A stretch of DNA of 45,766 nt, taken from the NCBI GenBank assembly GCA_002341165.1, contig DDNL01000025.1, positions 11,326 to 57,091 on the forward strand, in the 5' to 3' direction. The notes under the pieces are model-generated. The model made no database searches and was not told the origin of the DNA. It saw only the letters and a list, made by a program, of their open reading frames with translations. Source of the stretch: Shewanellaceae bacterium UBA2521 (GTDB taxonomy: Bacteria; Pseudomonadota; Gammaproteobacteria; Enterobacterales; Shewanellaceae). The position numbers and the translations under genes are program-made. This document shows positions 8,526-16,700 of the stretch, piece after piece (the stretch's first letter is position 1; the number at the start of each line of letters is the position of its first letter).

Positions 8526-11500
8526 TTAGTCTATATCTAATACCAATTGCATAGGCTTATTATCTTCTTGTCTATATATCATCGATATATGATCACTATG
8601 TTCAATACGGTAGTATTGAATAAAACGTCCCTTTTCAAATCGTGCTAACAATAATTTAATTTGATTCAAAGGTATAGATACACCTTTTTTAAATTGAGGT
8701 ATCACCACACGGTACTTTGCTTCTCTTATATCTAAGGTGTCATCGTGATATATAGGTTGAGTTTTATCTTTTTGACGAGCCACCAGCCATTTTAAATCTT
8801 GAATCTGACCTTGATCATTTTTTGTTTCCAATCGGATGATTCTGGCAACTTGCGGAAAAATAAAATCGTCGATATGCAATCCCTGTTTTGCAAAAAAGGC
8901 TTGCATCCCTCTTTCTACAGGATCATCGGAAAAACCTTGGCGATCACGCGCTGACATCAAACCTAAATCAGCAAAAAGAGACACTCCACTATACTTATAA
9001 TGCTTACGAGGCGTATGCAAAGGATCACCAAAAGAGTAATGCTCTCTTCTTCGTAATACCACATCATCATGCGTCGTCTCATCAAGGCTAAACATCACAT
9101 CAGGGACGAGAGTATCGGTATTTAATACATTCGTCACCTGCTTAAGATAAGCTTTATCATCTTTAAAGAAGTAAGTATAAGAGCGCATTGGAGCACCCGA
9201 CTTTTCAACATAAATCTGATGTTTATGCATCAAGTTATATGGATCGAGCTGAGTGTCTGAATAACAGGTTATCTCTCTTTCTTGTTTTACTTGAGGCGCG
9301 CAGTCTCGCACAAAAAAGACATAACCTTGCTTGAGTGGATTTAACTCTTTACGCTGATTATCTTGCTGGCGATGTGCTGGATTTTTCTTAGCATCTACCA
9401 CCCAGACTAACTGAGCTGAATCAGACTTCAACATATAACCACGACGCATATCATCACGCTTTCTACGCTTGAGTTGTGTTTCTCCAACCATATCTTGAGC
9501 ATTGATCAAATCATGATCTGACTGCTCACCTAAATAGGTAGAGACAAAAACATGATGCTTTAGATCATAATAAGCATACACAGGCTCAGCATGATCTTCT
9601 GCCATATGCTGTGTATATAACTTGACAAAACGCGTACGTGTATCATTTTCAAATAGAGATTCAATCTTATTTTTAAGCGTTGCAAGAGGTAGGTTTTGCT
9701 TATTTTTTACTGCATCGTATAATTCTTTGTGAGCCAACTTAATTTGATCTGACTGATATATAAATTCAAACAAACCTTGCTGTGTTATAAAAGTAATACT
9801 GGAGATACGATCTAAATTTTTAAAGATAATACGACCACCTGATTTCAAACGAATTTCTTTGCTATCACTCAATTCAGAAATATCTTTAAAATCTTCTGCT
9901 GAAATTAAATCCTCAGCACCTACTTGGTTTTGAACGATCACCAATTTTGTTTTATCTGCATTACTTTGCGTCGGCTGTATAACAAAAGATTTTGATTTAA
10001 AATCTTGTGCCAAAATAAACTCATAAGTACCACTTAATACATCTATATCATAAGTATGCTGCGCTGAAGCAATACCTTGTTCTGGCATAGAAGGTAATAT
10101 CGCCATTAAAGGGCGCTCAGTACTGGCTTGAGGTAAAATAACAGCCGTATGCTGAGTTAAGAATTGCGACTTGAGTCCTAGCTCAATTAAACGCTGATCA
10201 GCACGCAATGCTAAGCCGTCTTCACCTAATAAAGTTTTGACCGCATCAGGCGTATCTAGCTTTTTGTATTTGCCGATGTCAGCTATAGAGTAGCCCATAG
10301 ATTGCGGCATCACAGTCGGTAAAATCAGCATATCTAGCTTAGAATGAGGCTGAATATCAAAGACTTTAGGTGCCTGCCATGTATCTTGTATATTAAAAGG
10401 TGGATACCTATTATATTCCAAGCGTTGTGGAGCAATGAAAGCCGTTTTATGTTCATTTGAGCTGCGAACAATTTTATCGATAAAGCGATCCCACTTGATA
10501 GAATTGAGCAAACCAAAACTAAATTGAGTTAATGTATCATGCTGATAAAAATAGGTTGTACCACGCGCTTGAATTTGATGTTCACGCAGATCCAAAACAT
10601 CAATAGCATAATCCGGACTTTCATAACTTAAGCGTTGATAGGTATTCTCTCCTGTTCCAAAAGCATCATCAAGCTTCACAGGGTATACACCCTTCATATA
10701 ACGTTGGTGTAATGCATTGAGAGCGAAATCGACGCGTTTTGCTTTATCAAAAAAATCACCTTGAGCTGTGGCGATTTCATTGACCCAATGCGTTGTTGCC
10801 AACCCTGCCGCAGCAAAAGCAACCAAAGCCATGCCGGCAGGCCCCGTTGCAACACCTGCTTGTGCCAAGCCCATCAAGGCAATCGAGCCTCCTGTGCCTA
10901 AAACAGTAAAGGTTGTATTGACACCAAAATTCGTCACCGCAGCTTGCTTTTTACCTTCAGAGACCTCTTCATCATGGAGAAGTAAGTAAAGCTTATACGA
11001 ATCGATGCTCAGCATGCCCACATCAATCAAAGAAGTAGCCACCAGAGAAAACTTACCAATGTTACTCATAATTCGAGGTGATAAAACACCCGTACCTGAT
11101 TTAATAGCTTGAAAAAGCGTTTTCTCTGATTGGGAGAATTTAACCAAGAAGTTAGTAAAATTAAGAGTAGACTCAGCAGAATTCACCGTAGCATGAGCCG
11201 CTAAAAGTCCTAAATAAAACTCTTGAGAGAGCAACACATGAGACGGTGTATCAAGTGCACTAAACTGCTCTTGTCTGATAATAGCTTGACCCAAATTGAT
11301 AAAATTTAAGGCTGCCACCGCAGAAGAAATTCGATTAAAGCTCACATCTCTTATGGTTTTAACCGTAAGATCTTTGAACTGCTGCTGAAAGTGAGCGATA
11401 TCGTCCATACATGCATCAGAGAACTCAGCGCGATCAAATGATTTAGTTTCCATGATATGAGGTTGCGCAATAGAGTGCATATCTATAAGCACTTGATCAT

Positions 11501-13436
11501 TCACAGTCCTAATATGATGAAAATCGACAATATAATCGTCATAGATATCAAGCTTATATAAATCTGGAAAGCGTTCAAATCGATGAGGGGTTTGAGCCAC
11601 ATCTTCCACAGGTTGCATATCCTGATCGACTAATTTTGCATCATCACTAGAGCCTGAAGGTGATGAATGCGCAGCAACACCCTCTTGATCTGAAAGCGTT
11701 GCATACTCATGAGATGACACAACTTGTATACGCGGTGGCTCAAACGCATCAGCAGTAAATAAAGGATGATTATTACTGTGATCTTGTTGTATAGCATCCA
11801 GTACAGCATCTACATTTTTCTGCGCTACATGATCATACTCTTGTGTGTGCTGTGCTTTTTTAAAACCTTGATAACCATAGTTAAGTTGCACAAACAAAGG
11901 CGTGTAGCGTTTAATGAGTTGTGTGCGTATCTCTGTATCACTGATATCAACTTGAGCCGTATCTGCAAGCAAGTTTTTTTCGACTTCTTGGAAAAAATAA
12001 AGCTCTAACGCAATAGGAAACTTATCTTGTGTCGTGATCTCAGCATCTTGCTTTAAAAACTTCAATTCAGCGTTATGCGCATTCACATAAGCTTGATGTG
12101 ATGCATCAAGCTCTTCTTGTGACAGATCACCGAGTACTTTTTCGATATAAGCAGAAACATAAGCTCTAGCTTTGCGCTGTTCTTTTTGAGCGAACCTATG
12201 CCTCTTCTCTTCTTTATCTTCAATGCTACGGTTGATTTCCTGCTTAATACCCTTGATAGCTTGCTTAAATTGAGCAATCGTCTCTTGATGTAAATCAGCT
12301 TGTCTTTGATGTTGCTGAGCATACAATACTTGAGCTGCAAAGCGATGATCTTTAAGCAAGCGAGCCCGTTGATTTCGCGCTTGGTTTACATACTTTTGCT
12401 CTTCTGGAGTCAGAATAAAGTTTTTATCTAATCTCTGCATGATCGCAGTATATTTTTGATAATCTGCATAGGATTGAGTCTGAACGATATCTCGTTGCAC
12501 GTCTTGCTGTAGCTCATCATAGGCATGAGCAATCTGTTGGAGCTGATCAAGCTCTTGCTTGAAGTGAAGTCTCAATTTTAGATCATAGAGCTTACTGTGC
12601 ACTTTACCTTTGTAAGGGCGTTCGTATCTATCTTTATTTAGTTGGATAATATACTGCTTCTCAAGCTGACCATATTCGAGGCATACCTGATTTGCATGCT
12701 GCTTTTGATAGGTTGCAACGGCCGCCTCATAAGCCACTTTTGTTCTCTGTGCTTTTTCTTTCACATCATCATGCCATTGGCGATCAAATTTCCCCGAGAC
12801 AAACAAAGAATGACTCAAAGGAAAGTCGGCCATGAGTGCTTGATAATGTAAATCCAAAATATGAATCTGTTCGGGTGATATTGAACCTGTAAGCGCATTA
12901 TAAGCCTGTTCTTTAAGCCACTTTAATTTATTGGGCTTCACCATATATTCATCAGCGATAAAATTAAATATTAAAGGATCTTGTGCAACTAAACTTAATT
13001 GCATAGGTTCCAGCGCTTTAAATTTCTTTAACACATCAGGATCTTTAATAGGGAAAGCAACCACTTTAGGTGACATGAGTTGATGTAAACGCTTTTCTTT
13101 TGCTTGAAATTGCATATCTAGCGTCATACGTTTTGCTTCAAGTTGAATAGCATCAAGGTGTTTACTTTGTTTAGCTCGTAAACCATGAAACCCTTGTGAT
13201 TTTAATATATTCAGATAAGGCGCGGCACCTTGATCGGCAATGTTTTGAATTTGAAGTGGAGTAAAATGAGACAGTTTAGAACGAATTTCTTCAGGTTTGT
13301 GAAACAAACGTAAAGGGGCTTCAGGTTTTGAAACTGCGGAAGTATTTGCAATACTTTGAAAAGTAAAACAAAAATATAAAAAAAATGCTTTACGAAGTGG
13401 ATGAATCAAGTATTTTTTATACTTTTTATAACACAT
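8526..13436 (-). CDS. Giant exported protein with TcdA/TcdB pore-like central region
   Basis: About 1,636 residues. The open frame extends to 13538, but I place the start at the ATG at 13436: a good promoter (13452-13479) lies inside the longer frame, GAGGT precedes this ATG, and the protein then opens with a basic stretch and a hydrophobic Sec signal (FFLYFCFTFQSIANTSA). Residues ~60-500 are charged helices and coiled coil rich in Q and K. The centre (~700-950) has amphipathic helices, then hydrophobic, glycine/alanine-rich segments such as VLGTGGSIALMGLAQAG and GPAGMALVAFAAAGLA, laid out like the TcdA/TcdB-type pore region of large toxins (clostridial toxins, Mcf/FitD). The C-terminal 600 residues are beta-rich and unrecognised. 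Toxin-like function is inference; no catalytic motif was found. Confidence 0.6.
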   Translation of the reverse strand: MCYKKYKKYLIHPLRKAFFLYFCFTFQSIANTSAVSKPEAPLRLFHKPEEIRSKLSHFTPLQIQNIADQGAAPYLNILKSQGFHGLRAKQSKHLDAIQLEAKRMTLDMQFQAKEKRLHQLMSPKVVAFPIKDPDVLKKFKALEPMQLSLVAQDPLIFNFIADEYMVKPNKLKWLKEQAYNALTGSISPEQIHILDLHYQALMADFPLSHSLFVSGKFDRQWHDDVKEKAQRTKVAYEAAVATYQKQHANQVCLEYGQLEKQYIIQLNKDRYERPYKGKVHSKLYDLKLRLHFKQELDQLQQIAHAYDELQQDVQRDIVQTQSYADYQKYTAIMQRLDKNFILTPEEQKYVNQARNQRARLLKDHRFAAQVLYAQQHQRQADLHQETIAQFKQAIKGIKQEINRSIEDKEEKRHRFAQKEQRKARAYVSAYIEKVLGDLSQEELDASHQAYVNAHNAELKFLKQDAEITTQDKFPIALELYFFQEVEKNLLADTAQVDISDTEIRTQLIKRYTPLFVQLNYGYQGFKKAQHTQEYDHVAQKNVDAVLDAIQQDHSNNHPLFTADAFEPPRIQVVSSHEYATLSDQEGVAAHSSPSGSSDDAKLVDQDMQPVEDVAQTPHRFERFPDLYKLDIYDDYIVDFHHIRTVNDQVLIDMHSIAQPHIMETKSFDRAEFSDACMDDIAHFQQQFKDLTVKTIRDVSFNRISSAVAALNFINLGQAIIRQEQFSALDTPSHVLLSQEFYLGLLAAHATVNSAESTLNFTNFLVKFSQSEKTLFQAIKSGTGVLSPRIMSNIGKFSLVATSLIDVGMLSIDSYKLYLLLHDEEVSEGKKQAAVTNFGVNTTFTVLGTGGSIALMGLAQAGVATGPAGMALVAFAAAGLATTHWVNEIATAQGDFFDKAKRVDFALNALHQRYMKGVYPVKLDDAFGTGENTYQRLSYESPDYAIDVLDLREHQIQARGTTYFYQHDTLTQFSFGLLNSIKWDRFIDKIVRSSNEHKTAFIAPQRLEYNRYPPFNIQDTWQAPKVFDIQPHSKLDMLILPTVMPQSMGYSIADIGKYKKLDTPDAVKTLLGEDGLALRADQRLIELGLKSQFLTQHTAVILPQASTERPLMAILPSMPEQGIASAQHTYDIDVLSGTYEFILAQDFKSKSFVIQPTQSNADKTKLVIVQNQVGAEDLISAEDFKDISELSDSKEIRLKSGGRIIFKNLDRISSITFITQQGLFEFIYQSDQIKLAHKELYDAVKNKQNLPLATLKNKIESLFENDTRTRFVKLYTQHMAEDHAEPVYAYYDLKHHVFVSTYLGEQSDHDLINAQDMVGETQLKRRKRDDMRRGYMLKSDSAQLVWVVDAKKNPAHRQQDNQRKELNPLKQGYVFFVRDCAPQVKQEREITCYSDTQLDPYNLMHKHQIYVEKSGAPMRSYTYFFKDDKAYLKQVTNVLNTDTLVPDVMFSLDETTHDDVVLRRREHYSFGDPLHTPRKHYKYSGVSLFADLGLMSARDRQGFSDDPVERGMQAFFAKQGLHIDDFIFPQVARIIRLETKNDQGQIQDLKWLVARQKDKTQPIYHDDTLDIREAKYRVVIPQFKKGVSIPLNQIKLLLARFEKGRFIQYYRIEHSDHISMIYRQEDNKPMQLVLDID

Positions 13437-13451
13437 AATAACCTCAGTTTT

Positions 13452-13479
13452 ATTATACCATTTAGCATATGAGGGTAAA
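13452..13479 (-). promoter_or_regulatory. Sigma-70 promoter for the giant exported protein
   Basis: Minus-strand TTTACC (13474-13479), 16-base spacer, perfect TATAAT (13452-13457). Predicted transcription start is near 13445, only about 10 bases before the ATG, so the leader is little more than the ribosome site. This placement rules out the longer reading frame start at 13538. Confidence 0.7.
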
Positions 13480-13521
13480 AAATATGTGTTGTAGCATTTT
13501 TTTGCAAAAGACAAATGTTGA

Positions 13522-13541
13522 ATCGTGATCTCTATCACGCT
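13522..13541. promoter_or_regulatory. CRP-like binding site
   Basis: The inverted repeat CGTGAT-CTCT-ATCACG (13524-13539) matches 12 of 16 positions of the E. coli CRP core TGTGATCTAGATCACA and has AT-rich flanks. Its centre is about 86 bases upstream of the predicted start of the giant gene, a distance near those used by class I CRP activation. A CRP homologue is assumed, not seen. Confidence 0.5.
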
Positions 13542-13612
13542 AATAATGGGTAGCGCTTCAAGGCTTTTGAAATCAAAAATAAAGTCATAAAGTAGAACTT
13601 AAGCTTGAATAT

Positions 13613-13644
13613 AAAAAAACCAAAGCCACAAAAAGCTTTGGTTT
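13613..13644 (-). terminator. Rho-independent terminator after the beta-barrel gene
   Basis: AAACCAAAGC (13617-13626) and GCTTTGGTTT (13635-13644) form a 10-bp stem with an 8-base loop. Read on the minus strand it is followed by seven T. It stands about 35 bp past the stop of the beta-barrel gene at 13678 and insulates it from the giant gene. Confidence 0.88.
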
Positions 13645-13677
13645 GATTTATTTTATGCAATAGAAAAATAATAAAAA

Positions 13678-14226
13678 TTAAAACAGATAATTGATGTTCA
13701 AGTTCCATGACTTCATATCAAGATCATATTTTAAGTAGTCTTTCTCAAAACCTAGACCCACTTCTAACTGATCATTAATTTGATAACCTAGACCTGTCTG
13801 AAAACCAAAGCCTCGACTGTCACCTTTACTTGATTGATTTGCAGTTTTTGATTTCATCTTGTATTTAGAATAAGTCGGTGCAGCATGAAAATATAAACCT
13901 TTAACCTGAGGTACATAAATACGAGCATCTAAAGCTACTGTTGCATAGTAAGTCATACTGAATTTATATCCATACTCATTGTCTGAAGTAATACCTGTAC
14001 CTACAGTCATATTAGGCTTAAAACTCACTAAAGAGTTTAAACCAAACTCAGCACCAAAGTTGACACCTAGTGTCTCCATACCAATTTCACTACTCTGGAT
14101 TTTTTTGGTTGAAGCTTCAAGACCCATAGAAAATCTTGAATCTCCACCTTTAACGGGATTTGCCGCTGACTGAAAAGAAAGTGCCGCAAGAACACATACG
14201 GACAAATGTTTTATATAAGAATGCAT
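13678..14226 (-). CDS. Small outer-membrane beta-barrel protein
   Basis: A 182-residue protein with a Sec signal (cut likely after SFQSAA) and alternating polar/hydrophobic strands throughout. It ends WNLNINYLF, with the terminal phenylalanine recognised by the Bam machinery. Glycine-rich strand turns such as GFGFQTGLGYQIND resemble OmpX/OmpA-type eight-strand barrels. Role unknown; such proteins serve in adhesion, resistance or envelope stability. It has its own promoter (14241-14268), AAGGA nine bases before the ATG and its own terminator, so it is a single-gene unit. Confidence 0.75.
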   Translation of the reverse strand: MHSYIKHLSVCVLAALSFQSAANPVKGGDSRFSMGLEASTKKIQSSEIGMETLGVNFGAEFGLNSLVSFKPNMTVGTGITSDNEYGYKFSMTYYATVALDARIYVPQVKGLYFHAAPTYSKYKMKSKTANQSSKGDSRGFGFQTGLGYQINDQLEVGLGFEKDYLKYDLDMKSWNLNINYLF

Positions 14227-14240
14227 TGTTATTATTCCTT

Positions 14241-14268
14241 ATTATACTTATAAAAAAAAGACAAACAA
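14241..14268 (-). promoter_or_regulatory. Sigma-70 promoter for the beta-barrel gene
   Basis: Minus-strand TTGTTT (14263-14268), 16-base spacer, TATAAT (14241-14246). The ATG follows about 20 bases later, so the leader is as short as that of the neighbouring giant gene. Confidence 0.6.
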
Positions 14269-14332
14269 TAACACAAACAATACAAAAATAAAATAACAAA
14301 AATCTAACCTTAAACAATTTAAATTACAAAAT

Positions 14333-15151
14333 TTATAAAAAATGAATTGCATCATTTTTATTTTCTAAATCTAAATAAGATGCAAAACTTTTTCTTTCTC
14401 GATCACGTAAAGTGAGTACTTCAAATCCTGTTTGAGTCACTAAAATAGTATGTTCAAACTGAGCTGATAATCGTTTATCTTGTGTCGTTACCGTCCAACC
14501 ATCAGCATGCATCTTTATGCGAGCTGTACCTTGGTTGATCATGGGCTCAATCGTAAAGGTCATCCCTTCTTGTAGCATCATACCTTGACCAGGTACACCA
14601 TAATGTAAAACGTCTGGTTGCTCGTGCATTTGCTGACCAATACCGTGACCACAAAACTCTTTGACCACCGAGTAACCATGAGATTGGGCGAATTCATCAA
14701 TACTCGCACCTATATCTCCGAGCTTCACACCTGGCTTAACCATAGCAATCGCACGATATAAACTTTGTTGCGTGATATAGACTAAATGACGCGCTGATTC
14801 AGAAACCTCTCCAACGAGAAAAGTGATACTGCTATCGCCATAATAACCTTCTGCTTTGACCGTCACATCAATATTGACAATATCACCTTCTAACAAAGGT
14901 GTGTTCGAAGGCCAACCGTGGCACACCACTTCATTCACCGAAGTATTGATCGTATAGGGATAGTCGTACTGTCCTAAGCATCCTGGAATGGCTTTAAGAT
15001 GCTGCACAATATAATCGTGGCAAAATTGATCAAGAGCTAAGGTCGTTACACCAGGTTGAACCAAAGGTTCCACAGCTTCAAGCACTCGGGCTGTGAGCGA
15101 TCCAGCATATCGCATGCATTGTATTTGTTGCGCATTTTTTATAATAGACAT
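14333..15151 (-). CDS. map: Methionine aminopeptidase, type I
   Basis: A 272-residue metalloenzyme that removes the starting methionine from new proteins in the cytoplasm. The active-site residues are in place: His78 (VCHGW), the two metal aspartates Asp95 (VNIDVT) and Asp106 (YYGDSS), His in GHGIGQQMHE, Glu in TFTIEPM and the last Glu in QFEHTILV. Length fits type I without N-terminal extension (264 in E. coli), plus a short C-terminal tail. It is not next to rpsB or glnD as in many relatives. The ATG is preceded by an A-rich leader (AAAACAAAAAA) with no Shine-Dalgarno sequence. Confidence 0.93.
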   Translation of the reverse strand: MSIIKNAQQIQCMRYAGSLTARVLEAVEPLVQPGVTTLALDQFCHDYIVQHLKAIPGCLGQYDYPYTINTSVNEVVCHGWPSNTPLLEGDIVNIDVTVKAEGYYGDSSITFLVGEVSESARHLVYITQQSLYRAIAMVKPGVKLGDIGASIDEFAQSHGYSVVKEFCGHGIGQQMHEQPDVLHYGVPGQGMMLQEGMTFTIEPMINQGTARIKMHADGWTVTTQDKRLSAQFEHTILVTQTGFEVLTLRDRERKSFASYLDLENKNDAIHFL

Positions 15152-15276
15152 TTTTTTGTTTTTACTTTTATTGTTTGAATCTTTTATTTTATAGAATAAA
15201 AAATAAATTTAAAATATAAACCCCAAAAATTTAATTTATATCATGATAAAAATACGCCTTATAGTAACATATAACA

Positions 15277-15301
15277 AACAAGGCGCTAGCAGCGCCTTGT
15301 T
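15277..15301 (-). terminator. Hairpin terminator after cca
   Basis: AACAAGGCGC (15277-15286) and GCGCCTTGTT (15292-15301) form a perfect 10-bp stem with a 5-base loop, 25 bp past the cca stop. The T-tract on the minus strand (TTGTTAT) is weak. Confidence 0.75.
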
Positions 15302-15325
15302 CTTATATCAGATAAGCCAATTCTT

Positions 15326-16558
15326 TTAATTTAAACGATAATCTTGCTTAAACGCTTTTATTTTCGCTAAGCGTCTTTTCTGAAGTTGATCGCCCAATGC
15401 TTTCTGCGTAAAACCTTCTGCAATTAAGTCTTGTGGTTTAACTTGATGCAGTTCCACCAGCATAGCTCTTATATAATCGGCTTGCGGATAGGCACAGGCT
15501 TCAAATCCTGTTCGCCCTCTTGAGTCTGCTGTACAAGCAAGCAAAATAGATTCGACACGCTCAGGCTTGCGCCATACATCTATTCTATTGAACATCTTCA
15601 ATAAAGTCTTAGGGTTTAACTCCGTTACTTTATGGATCATTTGATGAAACTCGCATACCAGTAATGCTAAGTCACGATATGCATTAGGTAAGGCTAAACG
15701 CTGACACAAAGCGCGAACCAGTTTAAGCCCTTTAACATCGTGTCCATGATGTTTCGGCCAAAGCTCAGGAGGTGTGATGCCTTTTCCTACATCATGACAC
15801 AATACAGCAAAGCGTGTTGCCACATCGTCGGTGAGCTCTACAATACGCTGCAAACACAGCATGATATGCAAACCTGTATCAATTTCAGGGTGCCATTTTT
15901 CTGGCTGAGGTACACCAAATAAATGCTCTATCTCAGGTAAAATTTTCTCTAAAGCTTGAACTTGATGTAATACCTCAATAAACACATCGGGTCTATCCGT
16001 TGCCAATGCGCGCTCAAGCTCCTGCCCTACACGCTCTGCTGTTAAATGACTTAACTCTTCCGATAAAGCTATACGCTGCATCAAGGCACGTGTTTCTTCA
16101 GCGATTTTAAAACCTAAAGGAGCAAAACGTGCAGCAAAGCGTGCCACGCGTAAGACACGTAGCGGATCTTCAATGAATGCATCACTCACATGACGCAAAA
16201 CTTTATCTTTTAAATCTTGTTGACCTTGATAAGGATCATGGAGATGTCCTTGCTCATCAAGCGCCATAGCGTTAATAGTTAAATCTCGACGCTGCAAATC
16301 TTGCTCTAAAGTTACATCAGGATTCGCAAAGACCTCAAAGCCTTTATAACCTTGACCTTTCTTTCTCTCTGTACGTGCTAAGGCATACTCTTCATGTGTT
16401 TCAGGATGTAAAAAAACAGGAAAATCTTTTCCTACTTGCTGATAACTCAGTGCGCGCATAGCTTCGGGTGTGGCACCTACGACGACGTAGTCTCTATCAT
16501 ATACATCCAGACCTAATAATTGATCTCGTACAGCACCACCCACTAAATAAATTTTCAA
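15326..16558 (-). CDS. cca: CCA-adding multifunctional tRNA nucleotidyltransferase
   Basis: Adds or repairs the CCA end of tRNAs. I take the TTG at 16556-16558 as the start, giving 410 residues opening MKIYLVGGAVRDQLLG. This is the E. coli Cca start and puts the metal aspartates at 21 and 23 (YDRDY), exactly as in E. coli. The ribosome site GAGG lies 6 bases before this TTG; the longer frame from 16570 would bury it in its first codons. Other motifs: RRDLTINAMALD, RVLRVARFAARF and the HD-domain signature CHDVGKG, showing the phosphohydrolase-bearing gammaproteobacterial form. It is followed by a strong hairpin and is divergent from gspA. Confidence 0.93.
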   Translation of the reverse strand: MKIYLVGGAVRDQLLGLDVYDRDYVVVGATPEAMRALSYQQVGKDFPVFLHPETHEEYALARTERKKGQGYKGFEVFANPDVTLEQDLQRRDLTINAMALDEQGHLHDPYQGQQDLKDKVLRHVSDAFIEDPLRVLRVARFAARFAPLGFKIAEETRALMQRIALSEELSHLTAERVGQELERALATDRPDVFIEVLHQVQALEKILPEIEHLFGVPQPEKWHPEIDTGLHIMLCLQRIVELTDDVATRFAVLCHDVGKGITPPELWPKHHGHDVKGLKLVRALCQRLALPNAYRDLALLVCEFHQMIHKVTELNPKTLLKMFNRIDVWRKPERVESILLACTADSRGRTGFEACAYPQADYIRAMLVELHQVKPQDLIAEGFTQKALGDQLQKRRLAKIKAFKQDYRLN

Positions 16559-16700
16559 TGAATACCTCAACTTTATATGTTTTTATTACATTTTATGCTT
16601 TTTTATGTGAAATTTAACTTTGATTCGCCTACTTTATATGTGTAGCTTTTTATATCAAAATGAGACTCAACCATGTAAGTCCATCATAAGGATCCAATAC

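Noticed and set aside
13437..13538. N-terminal extension of the giant exported protein
   Set aside because: The promoter lies within it, and the Sec signal begins only at the ATG at 13436.
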